Shown: one piece after another, positions 34,307 to 42,939 of the stretch | Position numbering within the stretch: the first letter of the stretch is position 1 | Layout: each line of letters opens with the position of its first letter | Origin: an uncultured Selenomonadales bacterium | GTDB taxonomy: Bacteria; Bacillota; Negativicutes; Selenomonadales; Selenomonadaceae | NCBI GenBank assembly: GCA_946411735.1 | Contig: CAMKFB010000007.1 | Coordinates: forward strand, 1-58,927 | DNA: 58,927 bases | Reading direction: 5' to 3' | The notes under the pieces: generated by a model | What the model saw: only the letters and a program-made list of their open reading frames with translations | Told to the model about the DNA's origin: nothing | Databases searched by the model: none | Program-made: the position numbers and the translations under genes

Positions 34307-35731
34307 ATGGTTACGTTTTTGATTGCGTTCGGCGCGCTGATCGCCGGCTACGCGATCTACTCGAAAATCGTCGACAACATTCTCGCGCCGACCGATAACC
34401 CCACTCCGGCCATCACTAAAGCCGACGGCGTTGACTTCGTGGTCTTGCCGACGTGGAAAGTTTTTCTGATCCAATTGCTCAACATCGCCGGGCTCGGACC
34501 GATTTTCGGCGCGCTTGCCGGAGCGCTTTGGGGACCGATCGTCTACTTCTGGATCGTGATCGGGACAATCTTCGCCGGCGGCGTGCACGATTATCTCGCG
34601 GGCATGATGTCGTTGCGCGAGGGCGGCAAGAGCATCACGGAAATTGTCGGCAACGAACTCGGCGGCACGATCCTCACCGTCATGCGCGTCTTTCTCGTTG
34701 TGCTGTTGATACTCGTCGGCACCGTCTTTCTGACCGGTCCGGCAATGCTCATCGCAAAACTCACCGCCTCGCCGTTGACGCCGTGGCTCGTCGCAATTCT
34801 GGTCTACTACTTCCTCGCGACCCTGCTGCCGATCGATACGATCATCGCGCGGTTCTATCCGCTTTTCGGCGCGGCGCTGATCATCATGGCGGTCGGAATA
34901 ATGGGCGGGATGCTGCTCGGCGTGGGCGGTCACACCATGCCCGAAATGCAACTCGCCAACTTATATCCCTCCGACGATCCTCTCCCGATTTGGCCGCTGA
35001 TGTTCATCACCGTCGCGTGCGGCGCGATCTCGGGCTTCCACTCGACGCAATCTCCGTTGATGGCGCGTTGCCTAAAATCCGAACGCCTCGCTCGACCGGT
35101 TTTCTACGGCGCTATGGTCATGGAAGGAATGATCGCGCTGATTTGGGCGGCGGCGGGCGTCACGTTCTTTGAATCGACCGGCGGGCTGGCGGCGGCGCTC
35201 AAGGCGGGCGGTCCCGGCGGCGTCGTTTACGACATTTGCGTCGGGTTTATGGGCTCGGGGCTCGGCGTCACGCTCGCCATGCTCGGCGTCGTCGCTTGTC
35301 CGATTACGTCCGGCGACACCGCACTCCGCGCCGCTCGATTGATACTCGCCGATTGGTTTAAACTCGATCAGATCGACATCAAAAAGCGCTTGACGTTGGC
35401 AGTCCCGCTGCTGGTGATCGCCGGCGGGCTCACGCAAATCGATTTCAACGTCATCTGGCGCTACTTCTCGTGGATGAATCAGACGCTGGCGATGATGATC
35501 CTCTGGACCGGCGCCGTCTATCTCCATCGAACGCGCCCTGAGTCGAGCGCTTATCTGATATCGCTGATCCCCGCGCTGTTCATGTCGGTCGTTTCGTGCA
35601 CCTACATCCTCCAAGCGAAGGAAGGCTTCGAGCTGGGTACGTCGATCACGTATCCGGCGGGCATCGTCTTCGCGCTCGTGTGCTTGACCGCGTGCATCAA
35701 AACCAGATTTCAACAGCCGTTGCATCACTGA
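34307..35731 (+). CDS. cstA: CstA family carbon starvation / pyruvate or peptide transporter
   Basis: 474-aa polytopic membrane protein. N-terminal GYAIYSKIVDNILAP, then KVFLIQLLNIAGLGPIFGAL near residue 50, GGVHDYLAGMMSLREGGKSI near 93, CGAISGFHSTQSPLMARC near 240, and ITSGDTALRAARLILADWF near 335, all typical of CstA. It is the short form of the family; E. coli CstA is ~700 aa. E. coli relatives take up pyruvate or peptides; the substrate here is inferred. ATG with AAAAGGAGG upstream. Confidence 0.9.
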   Translation: MVTFLIAFGALIAGYAIYSKIVDNILAPTDNPTPAITKADGVDFVVLPTWKVFLIQLLNIAGLGPIFGALAGALWGPIVYFWIVIGTIFAGGVHDYLAGMMSLREGGKSITEIVGNELGGTILTVMRVFLVVLLILVGTVFLTGPAMLIAKLTASPLTPWLVAILVYYFLATLLPIDTIIARFYPLFGAALIIMAVGIMGGMLLGVGGHTMPEMQLANLYPSDDPLPIWPLMFITVACGAISGFHSTQSPLMARCLKSERLARPVFYGAMVMEGMIALIWAAAGVTFFESTGGLAAALKAGGPGGVVYDICVGFMGSGLGVTLAMLGVVACPITSGDTALRAARLILADWFKLDQIDIKKRLTLAVPLLVIAGGLTQIDFNVIWRYFSWMNQTLAMMILWTGAVYLHRTRPESSAYLISLIPALFMSVVSCTYILQAKEGFELGTSITYPAGIVFALVCLTACIKTRFQQPLHH

Positions 35732-35748
35732 AGGTTTGATGATAGAAT
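35720..35748 (+). promoter_or_regulatory. Promoter for the pyrimidine genes
   Basis: TTGCAT (35720-35725), a 17-base spacer, then TAGAAT (35743-35748), overlapping the cstA 3' end and 37 bases before the pyrB start. No PyrR-type attenuator hairpin set is visible in the short leader. Confidence 0.6.
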
Positions 35749-35784
35749 AGGCGCGTCAATCTTAGTGCAAAGGAAGTGATCCGT

Positions 35785-36735
35785 TTGCAGAGCAATGTTT
35801 CGATTGCCGGGCGCGATGTTATTCAGATTGCCGACTTCGACGCCGAGCAGATTCGGCTGATCCTAAACACCGCCGTCGAGCTCAAATCCGTGCTCAAGCG
35901 AAGTATTAAAAAGTTGCCTTCGCTCCGCGGCAAGGCGATTGTCAATCTGTTTTTCGAGCCGTCGACGAGGACGCGCAGTTCTTTCGAGCTTGCCGGCAAA
36001 TATCTCGGCGCCGACGTGATCTCGATTAACGCCGCGACTTCTTCGGTGGTCAAGGGCGAATCGGTTCGCGACACGCTGTTGACGATTGAGTCGATGGCGG
36101 TCGATGCGATGATCATTCGCCATAAATCGGAGGGCGTGCCGCAATTCGCCGCCAACACCGTCAAGCCGATTGTCATCAACGCGGGCGACGGCTGTCATGC
36201 GCATCCGTCTCAAGCGCTGCTCGATCTGCTGACGATCAGTCAATTTAAGGCGCCGCTCGACGACATCAAAGGGCTCAAGGTGGTGATCCTCGGCGACATT
36301 TTACACAGCCGCGTCGCTCGATCGGATATAACGATCCTGAAAATGTTCGGCGCCGACATTCATCTTGCCGCGCCGCCGACGTTGTTGCCGCGCTTCGTCG
36401 ACCCGTCGGTCACCATCCACGCAACGGTCGAGGACGCGGTCAAGGACGCCGACGTGGTGATCGTTTTGCGGCTGCAACTGGAGCGCATGCAGGCGGGGCT
36501 GATCCCTTCGGAGGACGAGTACTCGAGGTATTTCGGGCTCGACGCGCGAAAGTTGAAGTTGGCGAAGCCTGACGCGCTGGTGATGCACCCGGGTCCGCAA
36601 AACAACGGGCTGGAGATTGCCTTCGACGTGAATTATTCGGAGCAATCGGCGATTCGCGCGCAAGTCAACAACGGGCTGGCGGTGCGAATGGCGCTGCTTT
36701 TATTGACGCTCAGCGGCGAGAGGGAGGTGTTGTAA
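35785..36735 (+). CDS. pyrB: Aspartate carbamoyltransferase catalytic subunit
   Basis: Second step of pyrimidine synthesis. About 316 aa. FFEPSTRTRSSFELAGKYLG near residue 55, RHKSEGVPQ, NAGDGCHAHPSQALLDLLT near 133 and LGDILHSRVARSDI. The usual QHPTQ motif reads AHPSQ here, a small departure. A GTG at 35776 is in frame, but AAAGGAAG lies 8 bases before the TTG at 35785, which is preferred. Adjacent to pyrC with no gap. No pyrI regulatory subunit gene is present. Confidence 0.95.
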   Translation: MQSNVSIAGRDVIQIADFDAEQIRLILNTAVELKSVLKRSIKKLPSLRGKAIVNLFFEPSTRTRSSFELAGKYLGADVISINAATSSVVKGESVRDTLLTIESMAVDAMIIRHKSEGVPQFAANTVKPIVINAGDGCHAHPSQALLDLLTISQFKAPLDDIKGLKVVILGDILHSRVARSDITILKMFGADIHLAAPPTLLPRFVDPSVTIHATVEDAVKDADVVIVLRLQLERMQAGLIPSEDEYSRYFGLDARKLKLAKPDALVMHPGPQNNGLEIAFDVNYSEQSAIRAQVNNGLAVRMALLLLTLSGEREVL

Positions 36736-38025
36736 TTGGCGAAGATAACTCATTCGCTGTTGATCAAAGGCGGGCGGGTGATCGATCCTGCGAACGGGAT
36801 TGACGCGACATCGGACGTGCTGATCGTCGACGACCACATCGCGGCGGTACACCCGTCGGTCGAGATCGAGGCGCACGAGACGATCGACGCAACGGGGAAA
36901 ATCGTGGTGCCGGGGCTGATCGACATGCACGTGCACCTTCGGGAGCCCGGACAAGAGTATAAGGAGGATTTCGAGAGCGGCTCGCGTGCGGCGGCGGCGG
37001 GCGGCTTCACGACGGTAGCGACGATGCCGAACACCAAGCCGGTGGTCGACAACCCGTATCTGGTGGAGGCGATGATCGATCGGGCGGCGGAGGTCGGACT
37101 GATCAACATCAAAATAATCGGCGCGCTGACCAAGGGGCAACGCGGTGAACAGTTGGCGGATCTGGCACAGATGGACGAAGTCGGCGCGGTGGCGTTCTCG
37201 GACGACGGACATTTTGTCGACAGCGCGAAGATGTTTTTGAATGCGCTCGATTATCTCAAGCCGCTCGATCGACTTGTGATCTGTCATGAGGAGGAAACGA
37301 CGCTGGTCAAGGGCGGCTCGATGAACGAATCGCTCAACTCCGCGCGGTTGGGGCTGAAGGGTCGCCCGTCGATCGCGGAGGACATAGCGATCGCGCGGGA
37401 CTGCCTGTTGGCGGATTACGCGTGTGCTCGAGTGCATTTCGCGCACGTATCGTCGGCGCGGGCGGTGGATATCATTCGCTCGACGAAGGAGCGGGGCGTG
37501 CGGGTGAGCGCGGAGTGCACGCCTCAACATTTGACGCTGACGGATGACTTGGTCGATCCGGCGTCGGCGGCGACGAAAATCAATCCGCCGCTGCGGACGA
37601 AAGCGGATTGCGAAGCGTTGTTGGCGGGACTGATCGACGGGACGATCGACTGCCTGGTGACGGATCATTCGCCGCACGCGATGTACGAAAAGGAGCTGCC
37701 GTACAATCAGGCGCAGAGCGGCTTCCCGGGGCTGGAAACGGCGTTGGCGGTGATGCTGACGGAGTTCGTGTGGACGGGGCGGCTGCCGCTCGACAAACTG
37801 ATCGAGAAGATGACGATTGCGCCGGCGAATTTGTTCGGTCTTGACGGCGGGACGTTGAGCGTGGGCGCGCGAGCGGATGTGGCGATTTTTGATCCTTCGC
37901 TCGAGTGGACGGTCGATGCGAAAGAATTTTTCTCGAAAGCAAAGTTCTCGCCGTTCGACGGGAAAAAATTAAAGGGGCGCGTGACGCACACCGTCTGCAA
38001 CGGCAAAGTTGTATTCAAGATCTGA
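36736..38025 (+). CDS. pyrC: Dihydroorotase
   Basis: Third step of pyrimidine synthesis, ring closure to dihydroorotate. 429 aa, class I (Bacillus-like) length. Metal ligands in DMHVHLREPGQEYKEDFESG near residue 64, TVATMPNTKPVVDN near 93, FAHVSSARAVDIIR, and the catalytic Asp in LVTDHSPHA near 306. TTG start immediately after the pyrB stop with GGGAGGTG upstream. A mosaic element separates it from carA. Confidence 0.95.
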   Translation: MAKITHSLLIKGGRVIDPANGIDATSDVLIVDDHIAAVHPSVEIEAHETIDATGKIVVPGLIDMHVHLREPGQEYKEDFESGSRAAAAGGFTTVATMPNTKPVVDNPYLVEAMIDRAAEVGLINIKIIGALTKGQRGEQLADLAQMDEVGAVAFSDDGHFVDSAKMFLNALDYLKPLDRLVICHEEETTLVKGGSMNESLNSARLGLKGRPSIAEDIAIARDCLLADYACARVHFAHVSSARAVDIIRSTKERGVRVSAECTPQHLTLTDDLVDPASAATKINPPLRTKADCEALLAGLIDGTIDCLVTDHSPHAMYEKELPYNQAQSGFPGLETALAVMLTEFVWTGRLPLDKLIEKMTIAPANLFGLDGGTLSVGARADVAIFDPSLEWTVDAKEFFSKAKFSPFDGKKLKGRVTHTVCNGKVVFKI

Positions 38026-38045
38026 TCCTGCTCCGCGCGGAGTTT

Positions 38046-38283
38046 GGAAAAAATTTTTTTCGATCCCACCCGCCCACCCTCGAAAAAAATTTTTTCAATA
38101 AAGAGCGTTGCCGACGCAGTGTGGCGCGCCGTGTGCTCGAAAAAAGGGAGTTGCCGACGTGGAGCGGGCGCCGACGACGCAGGGTGGGGCAACGGTCTCC
38201 GTTGGGCGCCGCACTCCGTGGGTGGGCGCGTCGGCGGCGCCCCATAAAACAGCGCCCAAGCGGGCGGGATTAAAAAATTTTTG
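38046..38283 (+). repeat. Mosaic palindromic element E, near complete
   Basis: Best example of the full plan. Left arm GGAAAAAATTTTTTTC then GATCCCACCCGCCCACCC, A/T palindrome, variable GC segment, and the 75-bp core (38167-38241) containing the inner stem CAACGG TCT CCGTTG. The right arm is GCGGGCGGGATTAAAAAATTT, the inverse of the left arm. It ends at the carA ribosome site. Confidence 0.8.
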
Positions 38284-38295
38284 TGGAGGAATATT

Positions 38296-39357
38296 ATGCG
38301 CGGTAAACTCGTTCTCGAGGACGGCTCCGTCTTCAACGGCTTTTTGATTGGCGACTCCGCTTTCGGCGAAGTCGTTTTTAATACGGGCATGGAGGGTTAT
38401 CAGGACATTCTCACCGACCCTTCCTACTGCACTCAGATTGTCGCGTTGACTTATCCGCTCGTCGGAAATTACGGCGTCAATCACAAATTCAATCAGTCCG
38501 AGCGCCCACTCTGCTCCGCGCTCATTTGCGCCGAGCTTTGCACTCAACCTTCCGGCTCCGATTGCGAAGCGCCGCTTGCCGACTTCCTTGCGCAATACAA
38601 AATCCCGTGCTTCACCGGCGTCGATACTCGAGCGCTCACCATCAAGTTGCGCTCCTCCGGCACCATGAAGGGCGGGCTTTTTCCTGTCGACACTCCTCAA
38701 TCGACCATCGATCAGACGCTCAATCGACCGCTCAATTCGAAGGTCGTCGAAATTGCCACGTGCAAAGAACGCTACGTGCTAAACGGCGACTCCGACGGGC
38801 TCAAGGTTGCCGTCTACGACTTCGGCATCAAACGCAATATCCTCGACAGCCTCGTCGCGCGCGGCGCCCGCGTGATCGTCCTGCCCGCCTCGACGAGCGC
38901 GGAGGATTGTTTGAAACTCGAGCCCGATCTGATCTTCCTCTCCAACGGACCCGGCGACCCCGCCGACCTCGATCCGATCACCGAGCAGATTAAAATTCTT
39001 CTCGGTAAGAAACCGATCTTCGGCATTTGCCTCGGGCATCAATTGATCGCGCGCGCTCTCGGCGCCAAAACTTTCAAGCTCAAGTTCGGACATCGCGGCG
39101 TCAATCAGCCCGTCAAGTTCCTCGACAACAATCGCTGCTACATCACCAGCCAAAATCACGGCTACGCGGTCGACGCTCAATCGCTCGAGAACGTTCCGCT
39201 CGACATCACGTGTGTGTCGCTCAACGACGGCACCATCGAGGGGCTCAAGCATCGCAGCCTGCCGGTCGAGAGCGTGCAATTCCATCCCGAGGCTTCGCCC
39301 GGTCCGAATGATTGCGCGTTCATGTTCGACAGACTTTTCGTCCGCGCGGACGGTTGA
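38296..39357 (+). CDS. carA: Carbamoyl-phosphate synthase small subunit (glutaminase)
   Basis: Supplies ammonia from glutamine to CarB. 353 aa. N-terminal LEDGSVFNGF, GEVVFNTGMEGYQDILTDPS near residue 25, then the class I amidotransferase domain with FLSNGPGDP, catalytic Cys in GICLGHQLIARALG near 245, SQNHGYAVD and the VQFHPEASPGP histidine-glutamate pair. The ATG at 38296 follows TGGAGGAATATT; an in-frame TTG 15 bases upstream falls in that ribosome site and is rejected. carB follows after 15 bases. Confidence 0.96.
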   Translation: MRGKLVLEDGSVFNGFLIGDSAFGEVVFNTGMEGYQDILTDPSYCTQIVALTYPLVGNYGVNHKFNQSERPLCSALICAELCTQPSGSDCEAPLADFLAQYKIPCFTGVDTRALTIKLRSSGTMKGGLFPVDTPQSTIDQTLNRPLNSKVVEIATCKERYVLNGDSDGLKVAVYDFGIKRNILDSLVARGARVIVLPASTSAEDCLKLEPDLIFLSNGPGDPADLDPITEQIKILLGKKPIFGICLGHQLIARALGAKTFKLKFGHRGVNQPVKFLDNNRCYITSQNHGYAVDAQSLENVPLDITCVSLNDGTIEGLKHRSLPVESVQFHPEASPGPNDCAFMFDRLFVRADG

Positions 39358-39372
39358 GAGGAGATTGATGTT

Positions 39373-42300
39373 ATGCCGAAAAACAAATCGATGAATAAGG
39401 TGCTCGTGATCGGGTCGGGGCCGATTGTGATCGGTCAAGCGGCGGAGTTCGACTACGCCGGCACTCAAGCGTGCCGCGCGCTCCGCGACGAGGGCTTCAC
39501 GGTGGTGCTCGTCAATCCCAATCCGGCGACGATTATGACCGACGTCGACACCGCGCACAAAGTTTATATGGAGCCGCTGACGCTCGAGTTCTTGACGCAC
39601 GTGATCGAGAAGGAGCGCCCCGACGGATTGTTGGCGACGCTCGGCGGGCAAGCGGGGCTCAACCTTGCCGTCAAACTCGAGGACGCGGGCGTCTTGCAGA
39701 AATTCAACGTCAAAGTGCTCGGCACCTCGACGGACGCGGTTCGACACGCGGAGGATCGCGATCTGTTCAAAAAAGCGATGGAGGCGATCAACGAGCCGGT
39801 CGCGCAATCGATGATCGTCGAGGACGTTGACAGCGCGGTGGCGTTCGCGAAAAAGATCGGATTCCCCGTGATCGTACGCCCCGCTTACACACTCGGCGGC
39901 GAGGGCGGCGGCTTCGCCTCGTCGACTAATGAGCTGATCGACATTGCGGTGCGCGGGCTGAAGGCGTCGATGATCGGTCAAGTGTTGATCGAGAAATCGC
40001 TGTTCGGCTACAAGGAAATCGAGTACGAAGTGATGCGCGACGCCAACGACAACTGCATCTGCATCTGCAATATGGAGAATATCGATCCTGTGGGCGTGCA
40101 CACCGGCGACAGCGTGGTGGTGGCGCCGACACAGACGCTCTCGGATGTGGAGGCTCAGATGCTTCGCTCGGCGTCGATCAAGATCATTCGCGCGCTCAAG
40201 ATCGAGGGTGGTTGCAATATCCAATTCGCGCTCGATCCTCACAGCTTGGAGTATTTTGTAATCGAGGTCAATCCGCGCGTGAGTCGATCGTCGGCGTTGG
40301 CGTCGAAGGCGACGGGTTATCCGATCGCGAAGGTGAGCGCGAAGATCGCGGCGGGCTTGACGCTTGACGAGATCACCAACGATGTCACGGGCAAGACGAA
40401 GGCGTGTTTTGAGCCGTCGATCGATTACTGCGTAATAAAATATCCGCGTTGGCCGTTCGACAAATTTTATTATGCGGACAAGACGCTCGGGACGCAAATG
40501 AAGGCGACGGGCGAGGTGATGTCGATCGATCGGAAATTCGAGGCGGCGCTGTTGAAGGCGGTGCGGTCGCTGGAGATCGGCGCGAATCGGCTGTATCTGA
40601 AGAAGTTCGCGGACTGGTCGGATGAGAAGGTGATTCGGCATGCGAAGCGTGTGGATGACGAGAGGCTGTTTGCGATAGCGGAGGCGTTCCGTCGGAAACT
40701 GTTGACGGTGGAGGAGGTAGCGGCCGAGACGCTGATCGATCGGTGGTTCCTCGACAAGATCAAAAATATCGCCGAAGTCGAAAACAAACTTTCTTCTTTG
40801 ATCCCGCCCACCCACCCATTGGGGGCAAGCCCCCAAGCCCCCGCCGCCGCCGTCCCCTTGACGGGCGCAGCCTTGCAACTTTCGAATGCGGGCGCCGCTG
40901 ACGCGGGTGGGAACCACGCTCCTCATTTGGCGCCGAGCCCCGTGGGTGGGAGCGTCGACGGCGCCCCTAAAACTTCTTCCGCGCTCGGACTTAGCGACGA
41001 ATTATTGATCGAGGCGAAAAAGATCGGACTGCCGGACGTGGCGATCGCGGAACTGACCGGCGGTTCAACGGCGGAGATCAGACGGCGGCGCAAATCGATA
41101 GGTCTGCTGCCGCATTTCAAGATGGTCGACACGTGCGCGGCGGAGTTCGATGCGCAAACGCCGTACCTTTATTCGACCTACAACGCGGAGACTTCGGACG
41201 CGCTGCCGCCTTCGCATGACAAAGTGATCGTGCTGGGCTCGGGCCCGATCCGCATCGGTCAAGGCGTGGAGTTCGATTATTGCTCGGTGCGTTGCGTGCG
41301 GCAGCTGCAGAAGCTCGGCAAGTTTGCGATCATCATCAACAACAATCCCGAGACGGTTTCGACGGATTTCGACACGAGCGATCGGCTGTATTTTGAGCCG
41401 CTAACACTCGAGGACGTGCAGAACATCATCGAATACGAATCGATGGAGGCGCCGGTGGGCGTGATCGCGCAATTCGGTGGTCAGACGGCAATCAATCTGG
41501 GCGTGGCGCTTGACGGCGAGGTCGACGACAAGGATCGGTATTTCATTTTAGGCACGTCGGTCGAGAACATCAACCGCGCGGAGGATCGAGACGCGTTCGA
41601 CAATCTGTGCGAGGGGCTTGACATCCCTAGACCGAAAGGGGCGGCGATCTTCACGGTCGAGGCGGCGCTGGCGGCGGCGGCGCAAATCGGTTATCCGCTG
41701 ATGGTGCGACCGAGCTACGTGCTGGGCGGGCGCGCAATGCAAGTCGTCTACAACGACGAGGAGCTGACGGCGTATGTGCAGCGGGCAATCGCGGCGTCGT
41801 ACGGCAAGCACCCGGTGTTCGTGGATCGGTATTTGCCGGGGACGGAGCTGGACGTGGACGCGGTCAGCGACGGCAAAAATGTTTTGATCGGAGGAATAAT
41901 GCAGCACGTTGAGCGGGCGGGCGTGCACTCGGGCGACAGCATCGCGGTATTTCCGCCGCTGTCGATCGGCAAGCCGACGCTCGAGACGGTGACGAACTAC
42001 ACGACGACGCTGGCGCGCGCGCTCGACGTCAAGGGACTGCTCAACATCCAATTCGTGATCGCGGACGGCAAGGTATTCGTGCTCGAGGTCAACCCGCGCA
42101 GCTCGAGGACGATCCCGTTCATCAGCAAGGCGGCGGGGATCGATCTGGTCGACCTGGCGACGCGGGCGGCGGTCGGTTTGCCGCTGGAGCAGACGACAAT
42201 CAAACGACCGAAGAAGCCGTATTACGCGGTGAAGGTGCCGGTATTCTCGCTGGCGAAAATGCAAGGCGTGGAAGTCGGTCTGGGACCGGAAATGCGCTCG

Positions 42301-42858
42301 ACGGGCGAGGTCGTGGGCTTGGATTACCACTTCAGCCGCGCGCTCTACAAAGGCTTGTTGGCGGCGGGGACGGTATTGCCGGTGGGCGATCACGAATCGC
42401 TCACAAAGCCGTGCATCCTATTCACGGTGGCGGATCGCGACAAGGCGGAGGCGGTGAAATTGGCGGCGGCATTCGCCGATTGCGGCTACGATTTGGCGGC
42501 GACGGAAGGAACGCGGCGGGCGTTTGCGGCGGCGGGCATCGAGGCGAAACCGGTTGGGAAGGTGCATCAGCGCTCGGCGGATATTATAAAAATGCTTCGG
42601 AGCGGCGTGATCTGCATGGTCGTCAACACGCTCAGCGACAGTTTCATCAACGATCAGACCAGTCTGTCGATGCGCGACGGATTCAAGATTCGGCGGGCGG
42701 CGGTTGAGATTGGAGTGCCGTGCCTGACGAGTCTCGACACGGCGAATGCGGTGCTCGACGTGGTGCAGTTTGCGCGGGATCGGCGGCTGGTGTATTCGTT
42801 GGCAATTCAAGATTATCTCGGCGGAGATCACGCGGCGATCCCCATTCAATACTATTGA
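39373..42858 (+). CDS. carB: Carbamoyl-phosphate synthase large subunit with in-frame repeat insertion
   Basis: Makes carbamoyl phosphate for pyrimidines and arginine. 1161 aa against ~1070 usually. Two ATP-grasp halves: GSGPIVIGQAAEFDYAGTQA at 14 and LGSGPIRIGQGVEFDYCSVR near 618; PAYTLGGEGGG and PSYVLGGRAMQ as nucleotide loops; EVNPRVSRSSALASKATGYP; C-terminal MGS-like regulatory domain. About 60 residues at ~477-538 are foreign: Pro-, Ala- and Gly-rich and encoded by a copy of the mosaic element. They lie in the oligomerisation domain between KLSSL and LSDELLIEAKKIG. The frame continues intact through the insertion, and all catalytic motifs remain. ATG with GAGAGGAG upstream. Confidence 0.95.
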   Translation: MPKNKSMNKVLVIGSGPIVIGQAAEFDYAGTQACRALRDEGFTVVLVNPNPATIMTDVDTAHKVYMEPLTLEFLTHVIEKERPDGLLATLGGQAGLNLAVKLEDAGVLQKFNVKVLGTSTDAVRHAEDRDLFKKAMEAINEPVAQSMIVEDVDSAVAFAKKIGFPVIVRPAYTLGGEGGGFASSTNELIDIAVRGLKASMIGQVLIEKSLFGYKEIEYEVMRDANDNCICICNMENIDPVGVHTGDSVVVAPTQTLSDVEAQMLRSASIKIIRALKIEGGCNIQFALDPHSLEYFVIEVNPRVSRSSALASKATGYPIAKVSAKIAAGLTLDEITNDVTGKTKACFEPSIDYCVIKYPRWPFDKFYYADKTLGTQMKATGEVMSIDRKFEAALLKAVRSLEIGANRLYLKKFADWSDEKVIRHAKRVDDERLFAIAEAFRRKLLTVEEVAAETLIDRWFLDKIKNIAEVENKLSSLIPPTHPLGASPQAPAAAVPLTGAALQLSNAGAADAGGNHAPHLAPSPVGGSVDGAPKTSSALGLSDELLIEAKKIGLPDVAIAELTGGSTAEIRRRRKSIGLLPHFKMVDTCAAEFDAQTPYLYSTYNAETSDALPPSHDKVIVLGSGPIRIGQGVEFDYCSVRCVRQLQKLGKFAIIINNNPETVSTDFDTSDRLYFEPLTLEDVQNIIEYESMEAPVGVIAQFGGQTAINLGVALDGEVDDKDRYFILGTSVENINRAEDRDAFDNLCEGLDIPRPKGAAIFTVEAALAAAAQIGYPLMVRPSYVLGGRAMQVVYNDEELTAYVQRAIAASYGKHPVFVDRYLPGTELDVDAVSDGKNVLIGGIMQHVERAGVHSGDSIAVFPPLSIGKPTLETVTNYTTTLARALDVKGLLNIQFVIADGKVFVLEVNPRSSRTIPFISKAAGIDLVDLATRAAVGLPLEQTTIKRPKKPYYAVKVPVFSLAKMQGVEVGLGPEMRSTGEVVGLDYHFSRALYKGLLAAGTVLPVGDHESLTKPCILFTVADRDKAEAVKLAAAFADCGYDLAATEGTRRAFAAAGIEAKPVGKVHQRSADIIKMLRSGVICMVVNTLSDSFINDQTSLSMRDGFKIRRAAVEIGVPCLTSLDTANAVLDVVQFARDRRLVYSLAIQDYLGGDHAAIPIQYY
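40801..40983 (+). repeat. Mosaic palindromic element F inside carB
   Basis: Left arm ATCCCGCCCACCCACCC, a hairpin GGGGGC AA GCCCCC also seen near fliP, a GC-rich segment, then a full 75-bp core (40891-40965) bounded by GGCGCCGCTGACGC and GCGTCGACGGCGCC. The core starts exactly in the carB codon phase and encodes 25 residues beginning GAADAGGNHAP. No stop codon occurs. Confidence 0.85.
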
Positions 42859-42873
42859 TCCCAAAAAAATATG

Positions 42874-42910
42874 GCGGCGGAAAATTTTTCCGACCGCTTT
42901 TTTTTTTGAC
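42874..42910 (+). terminator. Terminator after carB
   Basis: Stem GCGG-C-GGAAAA / TTTTCC-GA-CCGC followed by ten T residues. It is followed by CCCCGCCCGCCCACCC, an arm of the mosaic element, before the convergent metH end. Confidence 0.75.
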
Positions 42911-42939
42911 CCCGCCCGCCCACCCGCGGTGGCGGCGCT

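Noticed and set aside
35732..35784. PyrR attenuator before pyrB
   Set aside because: The leader is under 40 bases and has no anti-terminator/terminator pair.
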